The translations under genes were made by a program, and so were the position numbers. This document shows positions 1 through 7,215 of a DNA stretch of 17,663 bases, piece by piece. Source of the DNA: Saprospiraceae bacterium (GTDB lineage Bacteria > Bacteroidota > Bacteroidia > Bacteroidales > JAIPBB01). The notes beneath the pieces were generated by a model. The model saw only the letters and a program-made list of their open reading frames with translations. It ran no database searches and had not been told where the DNA came from. Position 1 is the stretch's first letter. Each line of letters starts with the position of its first letter. The stretch is from positions 1 to 17,663 of the forward strand of contig JAIPBB010000084.1 of NCBI GenBank assembly GCA_021739805.1. Reading direction: 5' to 3'.

Positions 1-6
1 ACATAT

Positions 7-1839
7 TTATGGACTTATAATTACATAATCAATATATACCTTATCTGAACTACCTTGGTGTTGAGCTATCCATTTAAATGTATGAGTACCTGATGATGCA
101 AAAGAAAAAGTATATAAACCCCATGAATTAGGTACACCAGGAGCTAAAGTTCCTTGTAAAACATTATCGATATAAAAATCAACAATGTTGAAATAACTAG
201 TTCCACTATTTCGGAGAAAATAAAATGAAATATAACCGTTAGGTGATGTAGTTATGGTTTTAGAAAATTGAAGAGAATCATTTTCTTGGGTTGCATGAAT
301 ACAGTTATATCCATCATAAGGAGTAATAGTTGATGTAACACCCCATCCATTTCCTAACCAACCACTTGGATAACCAGTTTCAAAACTTTGATAATAAGCA
401 TTAGAAGTTGTAAATGATTTATTAACACCATAAACAGTATCAGAACTTGTTATAGCATATGCACGGATATTATAGGTTGTGTTTGGTAGTAACATTGTTA
501 AAGTACCATTAAAAGAACCTGTACCACTTCCACTTGTTATTTTATTATTAAAAACTGTAGGGTTTGATGAGTATCCCCAACAAATGCCCCTATCTGTAAC
601 ATTATTGCTACCTTGTGATGTTATGGTTCCAAGCCCTGTTGCTGATGTTGCAGAAATACTAACAATTGTATCAGTAATAACAATTGGTGGTAATATTCCA
701 GTAGTAAAGCTTTTTTGACTTCCATAAGCTATTCCGGCATTATTTGTTGCATAAGCCCTTACATAATAAGTTGTATTTGGAGATAATCCTGTTAAATTGC
801 TCGTAAAAACACCTAAACCGCTTCCATTAACTGTATATTGGTTACTGATTGTAGGTGGTTGAGTTGTGCTCCAGCATACCCCTCTTGAAGTTACTAATGC
901 ACCTCCATTATCGTTAATGTTTCCTCCGCATATTGCAGTTGTAGTTGTGATAGCTGACACATTATCTGTTGTTAAAGTTGCTGTTGTTGCTATTGTTGAA
1001 AAAGTTTTTTCGGAACTATAATATGTTCCATTGGTGTTTGTGGCATAGGCACGTATATAATAAATTTTATTTGGTAATAATCCTGTAATATTGCTGGTAA
1101 AAGTTCCTGTTCCGCCTGTTTCAGCAGTATGGTATCCGACAATGGTTGGACTAACTATTGTATCCCAACAAACTCCCCTTGTTGTAATTGCAGGACCTAC
1201 CGACAATGAAATAGTATAACCGCAATTCGCCGTACTTGATGCAATATTTGTTACAACAGTATTTGTAATAATTGGGGATGTGGAATTAATTGAGCTTATT
1301 CCTGGTACTATTACATAATTTCCAGGTACTATTTTCAATGTATCTCCGGCATTTGAAACCAATAGGCTAATATTGGTGCTTATAACATTATTTCCATTTA
1401 TTTGAATTCCATCACCTGCAGTATAGTTTTCACCGCTTGTTTCAGCATATAATGCATAAGGTACACTTAATAACTGACTTGTTCCCGTGACAGAATAATT
1501 TGTTCCCCCAGCAGGGTCGGTTTCTGTTTTAATGAAATATATGCCATTTGCCCAGTTAATAGTATCAAATCCCGTTCCTCCTCCAATTTCAATGTTAACA
1601 AGTCCATTTGCATTAGTTGTTGGAGTTTGAGTTTCAACATACACTACAGTTCCTGTAGCAGAACCTTTTAGTATACTTATTTGCATGCCAATATTAGTAT
1701 TTGTAACCAGATTATCTGTTGAATTTCTAATAACTGCCTGATAACTCATTTTTTCGGGCGATTGAGCATTTGTTTGTTGCGATATAAACAAAATTGCAGT
1801 TAATAATACTGCTGCTAAAATTGCATATACTTTTTTCAT
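7..1839 (-). CDS. Secreted multidomain surface protein with three FN3-like repeats
   Basis: A 610-residue exported protein of unknown function. Residues 1-25 form a signal peptide (MKK start, hydrophobic stretch, cut near TNA-Q). Residues about 26-135 are the domain found at the N-terminus of many Bacteroidota surface proteins, with the landmarks MSYQAVIRN, INWANGIYFIK and LLSVPYALYA. Three fibronectin-III-like repeats follow at about 187-283, 284-380 and 382-479. Each has a RG(V/I)CW motif, a GxFxxxLxxLxPNTxYxxRAYA strand and a final KSFTT-type strand. Residues 484-610 resemble a jelly-roll, MAM-like binding domain (SFETGYPSGW at the front). There is no T9SS sorting domain at the C-terminus, which ends VIISP. 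The start lies 5 bases after the preceding T9SS gene, so the two are probably co-transcribed. Adhesion or polymer binding is plausible but is only inference. Confidence 0.85.
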   Translation of the reverse strand: MKKVYAILAAVLLTAILFISQQTNAQSPEKMSYQAVIRNSTDNLVTNTNIGMQISILKGSATGTVVYVETQTPTTNANGLVNIEIGGGTGFDTINWANGIYFIKTETDPAGGTNYSVTGTSQLLSVPYALYAETSGENYTAGDGIQINGNNVISTNISLLVSNAGDTLKIVPGNYVIVPGISSINSTSPIITNTVVTNIASSTANCGYTISLSVGPAITTRGVCWDTIVSPTIVGYHTAETGGTGTFTSNITGLLPNKIYYIRAYATNTNGTYYSSEKTFSTIATTATLTTDNVSAITTTTAICGGNINDNGGALVTSRGVCWSTTQPPTISNQYTVNGSGLGVFTSNLTGLSPNTTYYVRAYATNNAGIAYGSQKSFTTGILPPIVITDTIVSISATSATGLGTITSQGSNNVTDRGICWGYSSNPTVFNNKITSGSGTGSFNGTLTMLLPNTTYNIRAYAITSSDTVYGVNKSFTTSNAYYQSFETGYPSGWLGNGWGVTSTITPYDGYNCIHATQENDSLQFSKTITTSPNGYISFYFLRNSGTSYFNIVDFYIDNVLQGTLAPGVPNSWGLYTFSFASSGTHTFKWIAQHQGSSDKVYIDYVIISP

Positions 1840-1844
1840 GATTT

Positions 1845-2342
1845 TTATTTTTTAATTATTTTAAATATTTTAAGTTCTTTACCCTTGTCACATACTTTTA
1901 AAAAATATGTAGCTGTAACAAAATTTGCCATGCTAATAGTAATCTCGTTGCTTGTCAGCTTTTTACTTTCTAAAAGTTTTCCACTAATATCATAAAGTTG
2001 ATAATTCAATGATTGGATGTTCAGCGCACTGGAAGCATCAACTTTTAATGTTAGAAATTCAGTTGTTGGATTTGGAAATGCAGTGCATTTTAAACTAATG
2101 CCTTTTGCTTCCTCAAGTCCAATTACTTCTGAAATTTCGAATGGTTGCTGAACTCCCTGAGCTACTGAACCATTGGTTCCTGTGTTGGTTGAATAAACCA
2201 TCTGTCCAATGGAATAGCTCACCGAGCCTCCACTACCGGAAGCATTGCCACCCGAAGCGGGTATGGCTTCTTGTGCATGTAATCCTACTAATACAAAGCT
2301 TGACAAGAATAGGATGGTTAATTTTAATATATTGCGTCGCAT
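1845..2342 (-). CDS. Small T9SS type A sorting domain protein
   Basis: A 165-residue exported protein. Residues 1-23 are a signal peptide ending in LHA-Q. Residues about 27-75 carry a Gly/Ser-rich motif (GSGGSVSYSIGQMVY, then GSVAQGVQQPFEIS) seen at the front of many short Bacteroidota T9SS cargo proteins. Residues about 85-165 are a type A C-terminal sorting domain: FPNPTTEFLTL, then YQLYDISGKLL, then a YFLKV strand and a basic end (KIFKIIKK). Such domains direct cargo through the type IX secretion pore to the cell surface. Almost nothing lies between the N-terminal motif and the sorting domain, so the mature passenger is tiny. It sits between the beta-barrel gene and the large FN3-repeat gene, all on the minus strand. 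Confidence 0.88.
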   Translation of the reverse strand: MRRNILKLTILFLSSFVLVGLHAQEAIPASGGNASGSGGSVSYSIGQMVYSTNTGTNGSVAQGVQQPFEISEVIGLEEAKGISLKCTAFPNPTTEFLTLKVDASSALNIQSLNYQLYDISGKLLESKKLTSNEITISMANFVTATYFLKVCDKGKELKIFKIIKK

Positions 2343-2389
2343 AATTATTTTAATTCATTTTGTTTATTAATTCCACATTTATTAATAAT

Positions 2390-3010
2390 TTATTTTTTAT
2401 TTAAATAATAGGCTATTGAAAAATTAATAGTGTGGTTTTTCAGTTTAGGCTCTCCACTATAATTTATGTTTGAAAGTGAAAGTGAATATCCACCCTGAAT
2501 TTGGATATCTTTAATTTTTACACCGAGACCTATGTTTATTCCTAAATCTAATCTCTTTATATCAACTTCAAAATTATCTTCTGAACCAATATTAAGGGTT
2601 TCAATTTTATTATCATCATCAGCTAAATACTTATATTTACCATTAATACAAATACCAGTATATGGTCCGGCGTACAATTGAAATTTTCCTGTTCCTTTAC
2701 CAAAATTCATTAAAAAATTTATTGGTATTTCTAAATAATTTAAAGTAAGTGCGTCTTTATCAGTATTACTAAAATCAATTAATGTTCCTTTTCCTGAATA
2801 TAATAACCCAGGTTGCAGGGAAACTATTTCGTTTAGTTTAATATCAATGCCTAAACCAAATTGCGTTCTAAGTCTCATTTTTGTATCTACCAAACCACCA
2901 CTAATATCTGCTAAATTCACACCTAATTTGGGTACGAAAGTTATTTGCCCTTTCATATTCATTATTCCAAATATGAATAAATAAATGAATAATAAAAATA
3001 TTTTTTTCAT
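2390..3010 (-). CDS. Outer-membrane beta-barrel protein (PorT/OMP_b-brl-like)
   Basis: A 206-residue protein with a signal peptide (residues 1-21, ending in MKG-Q) followed by alternating amphipathic strands that suit an 8-stranded outer-membrane barrel. Landmarks are FVPKLGVNLADI near the start, LQPGLLYSGKG, the LEIPINFLMNF strand typical of this Bacteroidota family, YAGPYTGICING, and a last strand ending SIAYYLNKK. Length and strand order fit the widespread outer-membrane beta-barrel family related to PorT. Specific function is unknown; members range from T9SS-associated proteins to small structural porins. It is the first gene of the minus-strand surface cluster and is 47 bases from the T9SS gene, so co-transcription is possible. 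Confidence 0.8.
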   Translation of the reverse strand: MKKIFLLFIYLFIFGIMNMKGQITFVPKLGVNLADISGGLVDTKMRLRTQFGLGIDIKLNEIVSLQPGLLYSGKGTLIDFSNTDKDALTLNYLEIPINFLMNFGKGTGKFQLYAGPYTGICINGKYKYLADDDNKIETLNIGSEDNFEVDIKRLDLGINIGLGVKIKDIQIQGGYSLSLSNINYSGEPKLKNHTINFSIAYYLNKK

Positions 3011-3365
3011 AATATTTTTTAAAGTTTATACTGAGTTTATGTTTAATAAAATTCATTAAAAGTCTTATCTACTTAATCTCACATCTCCCCAAAAAAAATA
3101 CTGCAATTGTGCATTTACCTATTTTATTTCTACTAGTTTTTCAATTATTAAAACTGTGAATTATTTGTTTTAATTAATTAAACCAATAGATACTATCTTT
3201 TTGCAGTAAATGTATGTAGAAAAATAATAACCTCCAAATTATTTTTGTAAAATTTTTAAACTATGCAATTTAATACAATGTTTATTAGACTCTGTTAATT
3301 TGAGTGTTATGTCTGGATGGCTTCAGTATTGCAGGTAAATTAGGGCATAGAAAGGATAACCAGCT
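3011..3365. other. Gene-free interval with an AT palindrome
   Basis: This 355-base stretch lies between the FNR-type gene ending at 3366 and the beta-barrel gene starting at 3010, both on the minus strand. I see no convincing coding frame or RNA gene. It holds an imperfect 22-base palindrome at 3165-3186 with a perfect 14-base core, TTTAATTAATTAAA (3169-3182). The part next to the FNR gene (about 3300-3362) is visibly richer in G+C than the rest, but I could not assign it. The promoter of the surface cluster probably lies here, although I found no clean TAnnTTTG element on the minus strand. Confidence 0.5.
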
Positions 3366-4052
3366 TTACCCACTTTCACTTATTTTTTTCAAAAGCACAG
3401 GGTTTAGAATTTCAAAGTTTTTCCCTGAGACTTTAATTATTTTTTCAGAATTAAAATCATTAATAACCCTCGAAAGGCTTTCAATGGACATTCCTCCAAA
3501 ATCAGCAATTTCTTTTCTGCTTAAAGATGTGGCAAACTTGTCGTTTTTATAAACGAGTTCCGATAAATACAAAATTACATCTGCAAAACGACCGGTTACA
3601 GTTTTATTTGAAACCGTGTAAAAACGTTTAAAATAGTAAGAAGTATTAATATTGCAGGATTTTATAATTTCCTTGGAAAATTCAGCATTCTTTGAGGCAA
3701 AATCTCTAAATGAACTTATATCTATTTGGCAAGCTTGTGTGTTTTCATAGGCTGCCACTGAATAGCTATAAATATCTTCGTTAAAAAGTGATTGTAAACC
3801 TAACAAACTACCAGATGTCATAATTCCAAGAATCAAATCTTTTTGTTTTCCTTCGATGAAAACTTTTACTAAACCTGACTTAATAAATATAATGTGTGTG
3901 GCAAATCCTCCTTGTTTAAACAAGGTTTCACCCTTTCTAAAACTTAACTCGACTCTTTTAGTAAAAGCGAAATCTAAATCCTTTTGATTAAGTTTATTAA
4001 AACAGCTCGATTTGTTTTTACAATAATAACAACTTGTTATTTCTTCTGACAT
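3366..4052 (-). CDS. FNR-type transcription regulator with four candidate Fe-S cysteines
   Basis: A 228-residue Crp/Fnr-family regulator. The N-terminus has C8, C11 and C17 in a C-x2-C-x5-C pattern, and a fourth cysteine, C108, lies in ENTQACQIDI. E. coli FNR binds its oxygen-sensitive [4Fe-4S] cluster with C20, C23, C29 and C122 in the same pattern and nearly the same spacing. Residues about 30-125 form the cyclic-nucleotide-binding-like beta-roll (GETLFKQGG, IFIKSGLVKVF). A dimer helix follows, and the winged HTH lies at about 177-200. Its recognition helix has E191-S-L-S194-R195, matching the E-x2-S-R residues with which FNR reads TTGAT half-sites. It is transcribed away from the molybdopterin reductase operon and is a paralogue of the regulator at 10036-10731; both end ISESG. 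Probable role: anaerobic control of the neighbouring sulfur genes (inferred). Confidence 0.88.
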   Translation of the reverse strand: MSEEITSCYYCKNKSSCFNKLNQKDLDFAFTKRVELSFRKGETLFKQGGFATHIIFIKSGLVKVFIEGKQKDLILGIMTSGSLLGLQSLFNEDIYSYSVAAYENTQACQIDISSFRDFASKNAEFSKEIIKSCNINTSYYFKRFYTVSNKTVTGRFADVILYLSELVYKNDKFATSLSRKEIADFGGMSIESLSRVINDFNSEKIIKVSGKNFEILNPVLLKKISESG

Positions 4053-4073
4053 TGTTTTGATATTTTAGTATAA

Positions 4074-4104
4074 CAAAATTAATCAAATTGGACATAATAT
4101 GAAA
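4074..4104 (-). promoter_or_regulatory. Bacteroidota-type promoter of the first FNR-type gene
   Basis: On the minus strand TAATTTTG (4081 to 4074) fits the TAnnTTTG -7 element exactly and ends 22 bases before the start codon. Nineteen bases further upstream is TTTC (4104 to 4101), one mismatch from the TTTG -33 element and at the expected spacing. Prediction by motif only. Confidence 0.5.
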
Positions 4105-4128
4105 ATTTTCGTAAAATAATCTAGTGTT

Positions 4129-4166
4129 AAGTCAAAAATTAATTCCAAATAAGTCAAAAATTAATT
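4129..4166. repeat. 16-base direct repeat with 22-base period
   Basis: AAGTCAAAAATTAATT occurs at 4129-4144 and again, identically, at 4151-4166. The start-to-start distance of 22 bases is about two helical turns, so both copies face the same side of the DNA. The pair lies upstream of the reductase operon and of the divergent regulator, which suits tandem operator sites, but the binding protein is unknown. Confidence 0.6.
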
Positions 4167-4221
4167 GCATAAATAGTTAAAATGAGCCTGTTGAACAATC
4201 GAATTCAATCTGATATTTCAC

Positions 4222-4229
4222 TATTTTTG
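4222..4229 (+). promoter_or_regulatory. Possible -7 element for the reductase operon
   Basis: TATTTTTG fits TAnnTTTG, but there is no TTTG at the expected -33 spacing and the start codon is about 190 bases away. If it is used, the transcript would have a long leader containing both inverted repeats listed below. Weak evidence in such AT-rich DNA. Confidence 0.25.
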
Positions 4230-4286
4230 CATCTAAATATATACATATTTCGATGTAATGGATGTAGATTTAGTTTGATTATATGA

Positions 4287-4337
4287 AATGCCCAAGTACA
4301 AAAGTACACTAAAATATATGAATAGATTATGGGCATT
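4287..4337 (+). repeat. 8-base inverted repeat enclosing GTAC-N4-GTAC
   Basis: AATGCCCA at 4287-4294 is the exact reverse complement of TGGGCATT at 4330-4337. The 35-base loop holds a smaller dyad, GTAC-AAAA-GTAC (4296-4307). GC-containing arms stand out in this AT-rich interval. It could be a protein-binding dyad or, if transcribed, a stem in the leader of the reductase operon. Confidence 0.5.
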
Positions 4338-4342
4338 CCATG

Positions 4343-4371
4343 TTAGGTGCTGATAAATATTGAGAACCTAA
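4343..4371 (+). repeat. 6-base inverted repeat (possible leader hairpin)
   Basis: TTAGGT (4343-4348) pairs exactly with ACCTAA (4366-4371) across a 17-base loop, and a G-U pair could extend the stem by one. It lies 47 bases upstream of the reductase start codon. It is not followed by a T-run, so it is not an obvious terminator. Confidence 0.35.
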
Positions 4372-4417
4372 TTAATTTAACAAATTATAATGCAGTCTAA
4401 TAGCAAAGCATAGACAC

Positions 4418-6655
4418 ATGAAAACAAGACGTGAATTTATTAAAATATCAGCCTTAAGTGCCGGAGGATTAATGGCTGCCGGTGCTTCTTATGGAGCTTA
4501 CAAATGGGTTGATGAAAAGATTGCTTCCTCAGATTCTGAAATGGAATTACATAGAACTCCAACTTATTGTGAAGTCTGTTTTTGGAAATGTGCAGGTTGG
4601 GTTTATAAAAATGAAGAAGGAAAAATCTGGAAGATTATTGGAAACGACGAAGACCCTCATTGTAATGGAAGATTTTGCCCAAGAGGAACTGGTGGAGTTG
4701 GAATGTATTATGATGAAGACCGTTTGAAAACTCCATTAATCAGAACAGGTGAACGGGGAAATCAAACTTTCAGAGAAGCATCATGGGATGAAGCTTTTAC
4801 ATATATTGCTGAAAAACTTAAAATAATTGCGGAAAAATATGGTCCTGAATCAGTTGCATTATTAGCTCATGGTTCACCAACCTATTATTTTAAACATTTA
4901 CTCAAAGCCTACGGCTCTGATACTATTGCAGCTCCTTCATTTGCTCAATGTCGTGGTGCCAGGGAAGTTGCTTTTATTTCAACTTTTGGTGCAGGTATAT
5001 TTTCACCTGAACCAACTGACATTCGTGACACAAAATGTATGGTTCTTATTGGTTCTCACATTGGTGAAAACATGCACAACGGTCAGGTTCAGGAAATGTC
5101 AGACGCAATTGATAAAGGAGCAACAATTATTACAGTTGACCCAAGATTTTCAACTGCTGCCAGCAAATCAAAATATTGGTTGCCGATAAAACCTTCTACC
5201 GACATTGCATTATTACTGGCCTGGACACATGAAATTATCTACAACGAATGGTACGATAAAGAATATGTTGAAAAATACACTTATGGTTTTGAAGAACTAA
5301 AAGCTCATGTTAAAGACTTTACACCTGAATGGGCCTATGGAATCACAACCATCAAACCTGATATCATTCGAAAAACTGCCAAAGAAATGGCAAATGCTGC
5401 TCCATCTGTTATTGTTCATCCGGGACGTCATGTTGCGTGGTACGGAGATGATACACAAAGAGTGAGAACTGTTGCCATATTAAATGCATTACTTGGTTCA
5501 TGGGGAAGAAGAGGTGGTTTTTATATTCCTGCTTCGATTGAAGTTCCTGATTTTCCTCATCCTGAATATCCAAAACCAAAAAAAACATGGCAGGATTTTA
5601 ATCCTGAGAAATATAATCTTGCATATACTCCGCTGATGTCTGGTGTTTGTTATGCATCCGTGCCAACAATAGAATCTAAAAATACTTATAAAGCATGGAT
5701 AGTTGCCGGAACAAATCTTATGTCATCCTTACCCGACCAAAGAAAAACTTTGGAAGCAATTCAAAATCTTGATTTAATTGTTGTTATTGATACTATGCCG
5801 GTTGAAATCACCGGATATGCTGATGTTGTTTTGCCTGAATGTACTTATCTTGAAAGATATGAATTATTGCGTTCGAATCCTCATCGTGAACCCAATATTG
5901 CATTAAGAGCACCTGCTGCAAAACCGCTATATAATTCAAAACCGGCATGGTGGATTGCCAAGGGTCTTGGAGAGAAAATGGGATTAGGTAATTATTTCCA
6001 GTATAAAGATATTGAAGAAGTTCTGGAATATCAGTTGAAAAAATTAGGAACATCACTATCCGAAATGAAAAAAATTGGTGTAAAAAAATTCCCAAGAGAG
6101 TTTGATGATTTATATTTTAAAGATGGTGAAAATATTGAATTCAATACTAATACAGGGAAAATTGAACTCTATTCAACTGAATTTGAAAACGAAGGATTTC
6201 CTCCACTTCCAATTTTCACACAACATGAAGAACCACCCACAGGATTTTACAGATTAATTTATGGTCGTGCTCCAATGCACACATTTTGTCGGACAGCAAA
6301 CAACGAGAATCTTGTTGATTTAATGAAAGAAAATTCAGTATGGGTAAATCCTAAAGTTGCAAAGGAATGGGGTTTGAAAAACGAACAATATATATTCCTG
6401 GAAAATCAGGATGGAATTGTTTCCCGAACACCTATAAAAGTTAGAATTACTGAAAGAATTCGATGGGATTCTGTATATATGGTTCATGGGTTCGGTCATT
6501 TGGATAAAAGGCTTAGAACTGCTTATGGCAGAGGTGCAAGTGATACAGAATTAATAACTAAAGTTAATATTGACCCGATTATGGGAGCTACAGGTATGAG
6601 AGGAAATTTTGTGACTTTCAGAACATCAAATGTAAACGCGGAGGTTAAGATATGA
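4418..6655 (+). CDS. psrA: Tat-exported molybdopterin oxidoreductase, PsrA/PhsA-like catalytic subunit
   Basis: A 745-residue catalytic subunit of a periplasmic molybdopterin reductase, most like polysulfide or thiosulfate reductase, which reduce sulfur compounds with electrons from menaquinol. The N-terminus is a twin-arginine signal (TRREFIK, then a hydrophobic, Ala/Gly-rich stretch to about residue 25), so it is exported folded. Residues 51-87 carry C51, C54, C58 and C87, the ligands of the FS0 [4Fe-4S] cluster. C178 in FAQCRGAR is the probable molybdenum ligand. The C-terminal third (from about 605, GFYRLIYGRAPMHTF) is the dinucleotide-binding domain. Length matches PsrA/PhsA (about 760). 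The next two genes encode the matching electron-transfer and membrane subunits, and its stop overlaps the next start by 4 bases. Sequence alone cannot fix the substrate; other members of this family are possible, but the sulfur transporters and rhodanese nearby favour a sulfur compound. No TorD-like chaperone gene is in the window. Confidence 0.85.
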   Translation: MKTRREFIKISALSAGGLMAAGASYGAYKWVDEKIASSDSEMELHRTPTYCEVCFWKCAGWVYKNEEGKIWKIIGNDEDPHCNGRFCPRGTGGVGMYYDEDRLKTPLIRTGERGNQTFREASWDEAFTYIAEKLKIIAEKYGPESVALLAHGSPTYYFKHLLKAYGSDTIAAPSFAQCRGAREVAFISTFGAGIFSPEPTDIRDTKCMVLIGSHIGENMHNGQVQEMSDAIDKGATIITVDPRFSTAASKSKYWLPIKPSTDIALLLAWTHEIIYNEWYDKEYVEKYTYGFEELKAHVKDFTPEWAYGITTIKPDIIRKTAKEMANAAPSVIVHPGRHVAWYGDDTQRVRTVAILNALLGSWGRRGGFYIPASIEVPDFPHPEYPKPKKTWQDFNPEKYNLAYTPLMSGVCYASVPTIESKNTYKAWIVAGTNLMSSLPDQRKTLEAIQNLDLIVVIDTMPVEITGYADVVLPECTYLERYELLRSNPHREPNIALRAPAAKPLYNSKPAWWIAKGLGEKMGLGNYFQYKDIEEVLEYQLKKLGTSLSEMKKIGVKKFPREFDDLYFKDGENIEFNTNTGKIELYSTEFENEGFPPLPIFTQHEEPPTGFYRLIYGRAPMHTFCRTANNENLVDLMKENSVWVNPKVAKEWGLKNEQYIFLENQDGIVSRTPIKVRITERIRWDSVYMVHGFGHLDKRLRTAYGRGASDTELITKVNIDPIMGATGMRGNFVTFRTSNVNAEVKI

Positions 6656-7185
6656 GATATGCAATGGCAATAGATACGAAAAAGTGTGTAGGTTGCAGCG
6701 ATTGTGTAATTGCTTGCCAAACCGAAAACAATGTTCCAATAGGATATGCGAGAGATTGGGTCGTTGAAATAACTGATGGAACTTATCCACAATTGGAAAT
6801 TGAAATACGTTCAGAAAGATGTAATCATTGCGAAAATTCACCATGTGTAAGATGTTGCCCAACAGGAGCAAGTCATTATTCTGAAGGTGGAATTGTTTTA
6901 GTCACACCTGAAAAATGTATTGGTTGTGGTGCTTGTATTGCATCTTGTCCTTACGATGCACGATATCCTCATCCAAAAGGTCATGTTGATAAATGTACTT
7001 TTTGCATTCACAGAATCAAGAAAGGATTAAAGCCGGCTTGTGTTTCTGTTTGCCCGACTAACTGTATGTATTTTGGTGACCTTGATGACCCAAGAAGCGA
7101 TGTTTCTCAAGTGTTAAGAAAACGAAAATGGAAAAGATTAATTCCTGAGGCAGGAACTAATCCTCAGTTATACTTTTTAATATAG
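6652..7185 (+). CDS. psrB: Four-cluster ferredoxin subunit, PsrB/PhsB-like
   Basis: A 177-residue electron-transfer subunit passing electrons from the membrane subunit to the molybdenum site. It has sixteen cysteines in four groups: C12/15/18/22, C57/60/65/69, C89/92/95/99 and C115/118/130/134, the usual arrangement for four [4Fe-4S] clusters in the DmsB/PsrB/NrfC group. C68 and C138 are extra. It has no signal peptide and is probably carried out of the cell with the Tat-exported catalytic subunit. Its ATG overlaps the stop of the catalytic gene (ATGA), which implies coupled translation. Length is close to PsrB (about 190). The assignment to a molybdopterin reductase complex is firm; the substrate is inferred. 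Confidence 0.9.
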   Translation: MRYAMAIDTKKCVGCSDCVIACQTENNVPIGYARDWVVEITDGTYPQLEIEIRSERCNHCENSPCVRCCPTGASHYSEGGIVLVTPEKCIGCGACIASCPYDARYPHPKGHVDKCTFCIHRIKKGLKPACVSVCPTNCMYFGDLDDPRSDVSQVLRKRKWKRLIPEAGTNPQLYFLI

Positions 7186-7215
7186 TCTAGAATAATATTG
7201 TAATACAAAATATTA

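Larger units (their letters stand above)
4053..4417. other. Divergent intergenic control region
   Basis: This 365-base region separates the divergently transcribed FNR-type gene and the reductase operon. It contains no gene that I can support. It holds a likely promoter for the regulator, a 16-base direct repeat at 22-base spacing, a possible promoter for the reductase operon, and two inverted repeats between that promoter and the reductase start. A canonical TTGAT-N4-ATCAA FNR site was not found. A lone TTGAT half-site lies at 4275-4279. Confidence 0.6.

Noticed and set aside
479..718. Plus-strand open frame opposite the FN3-repeat gene
   Set aside because: A shadow of the repetitive Thr/Ser/Gly-rich coding sequence on the other strand; no start context or domain.
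3240..3247. TATTTTTG on the plus strand as a promoter
   Set aside because: It fits the -7 consensus, but no plus-strand gene follows before 4418 and the motif is expected by chance in such AT-rich DNA.
3304..3552. Plus-strand open frame of 82 codons
   Set aside because: Most of it lies antisense to the FNR-type gene, it has no recognisable domain, and the minus-strand gene explains the open frame.
4275..4279. TTGAT as part of a complete FNR site
   Set aside because: The partner at the N4 spacing reads TGAAA and not ATCAA, so only a lone half-site is present.
4482..5189. Plus-strand frames overlapping the molybdopterin reductase
   Set aside because: They lie in other frames inside a gene with clear cysteine motifs and a Tat signal; composition is Leu/Gln-rich in the manner of out-of-frame reading.
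6523..6871. Minus-strand frames opposite the end of the reductase and the ferredoxin gene
   Set aside because: Opposite strand of two well-supported genes; no family features.
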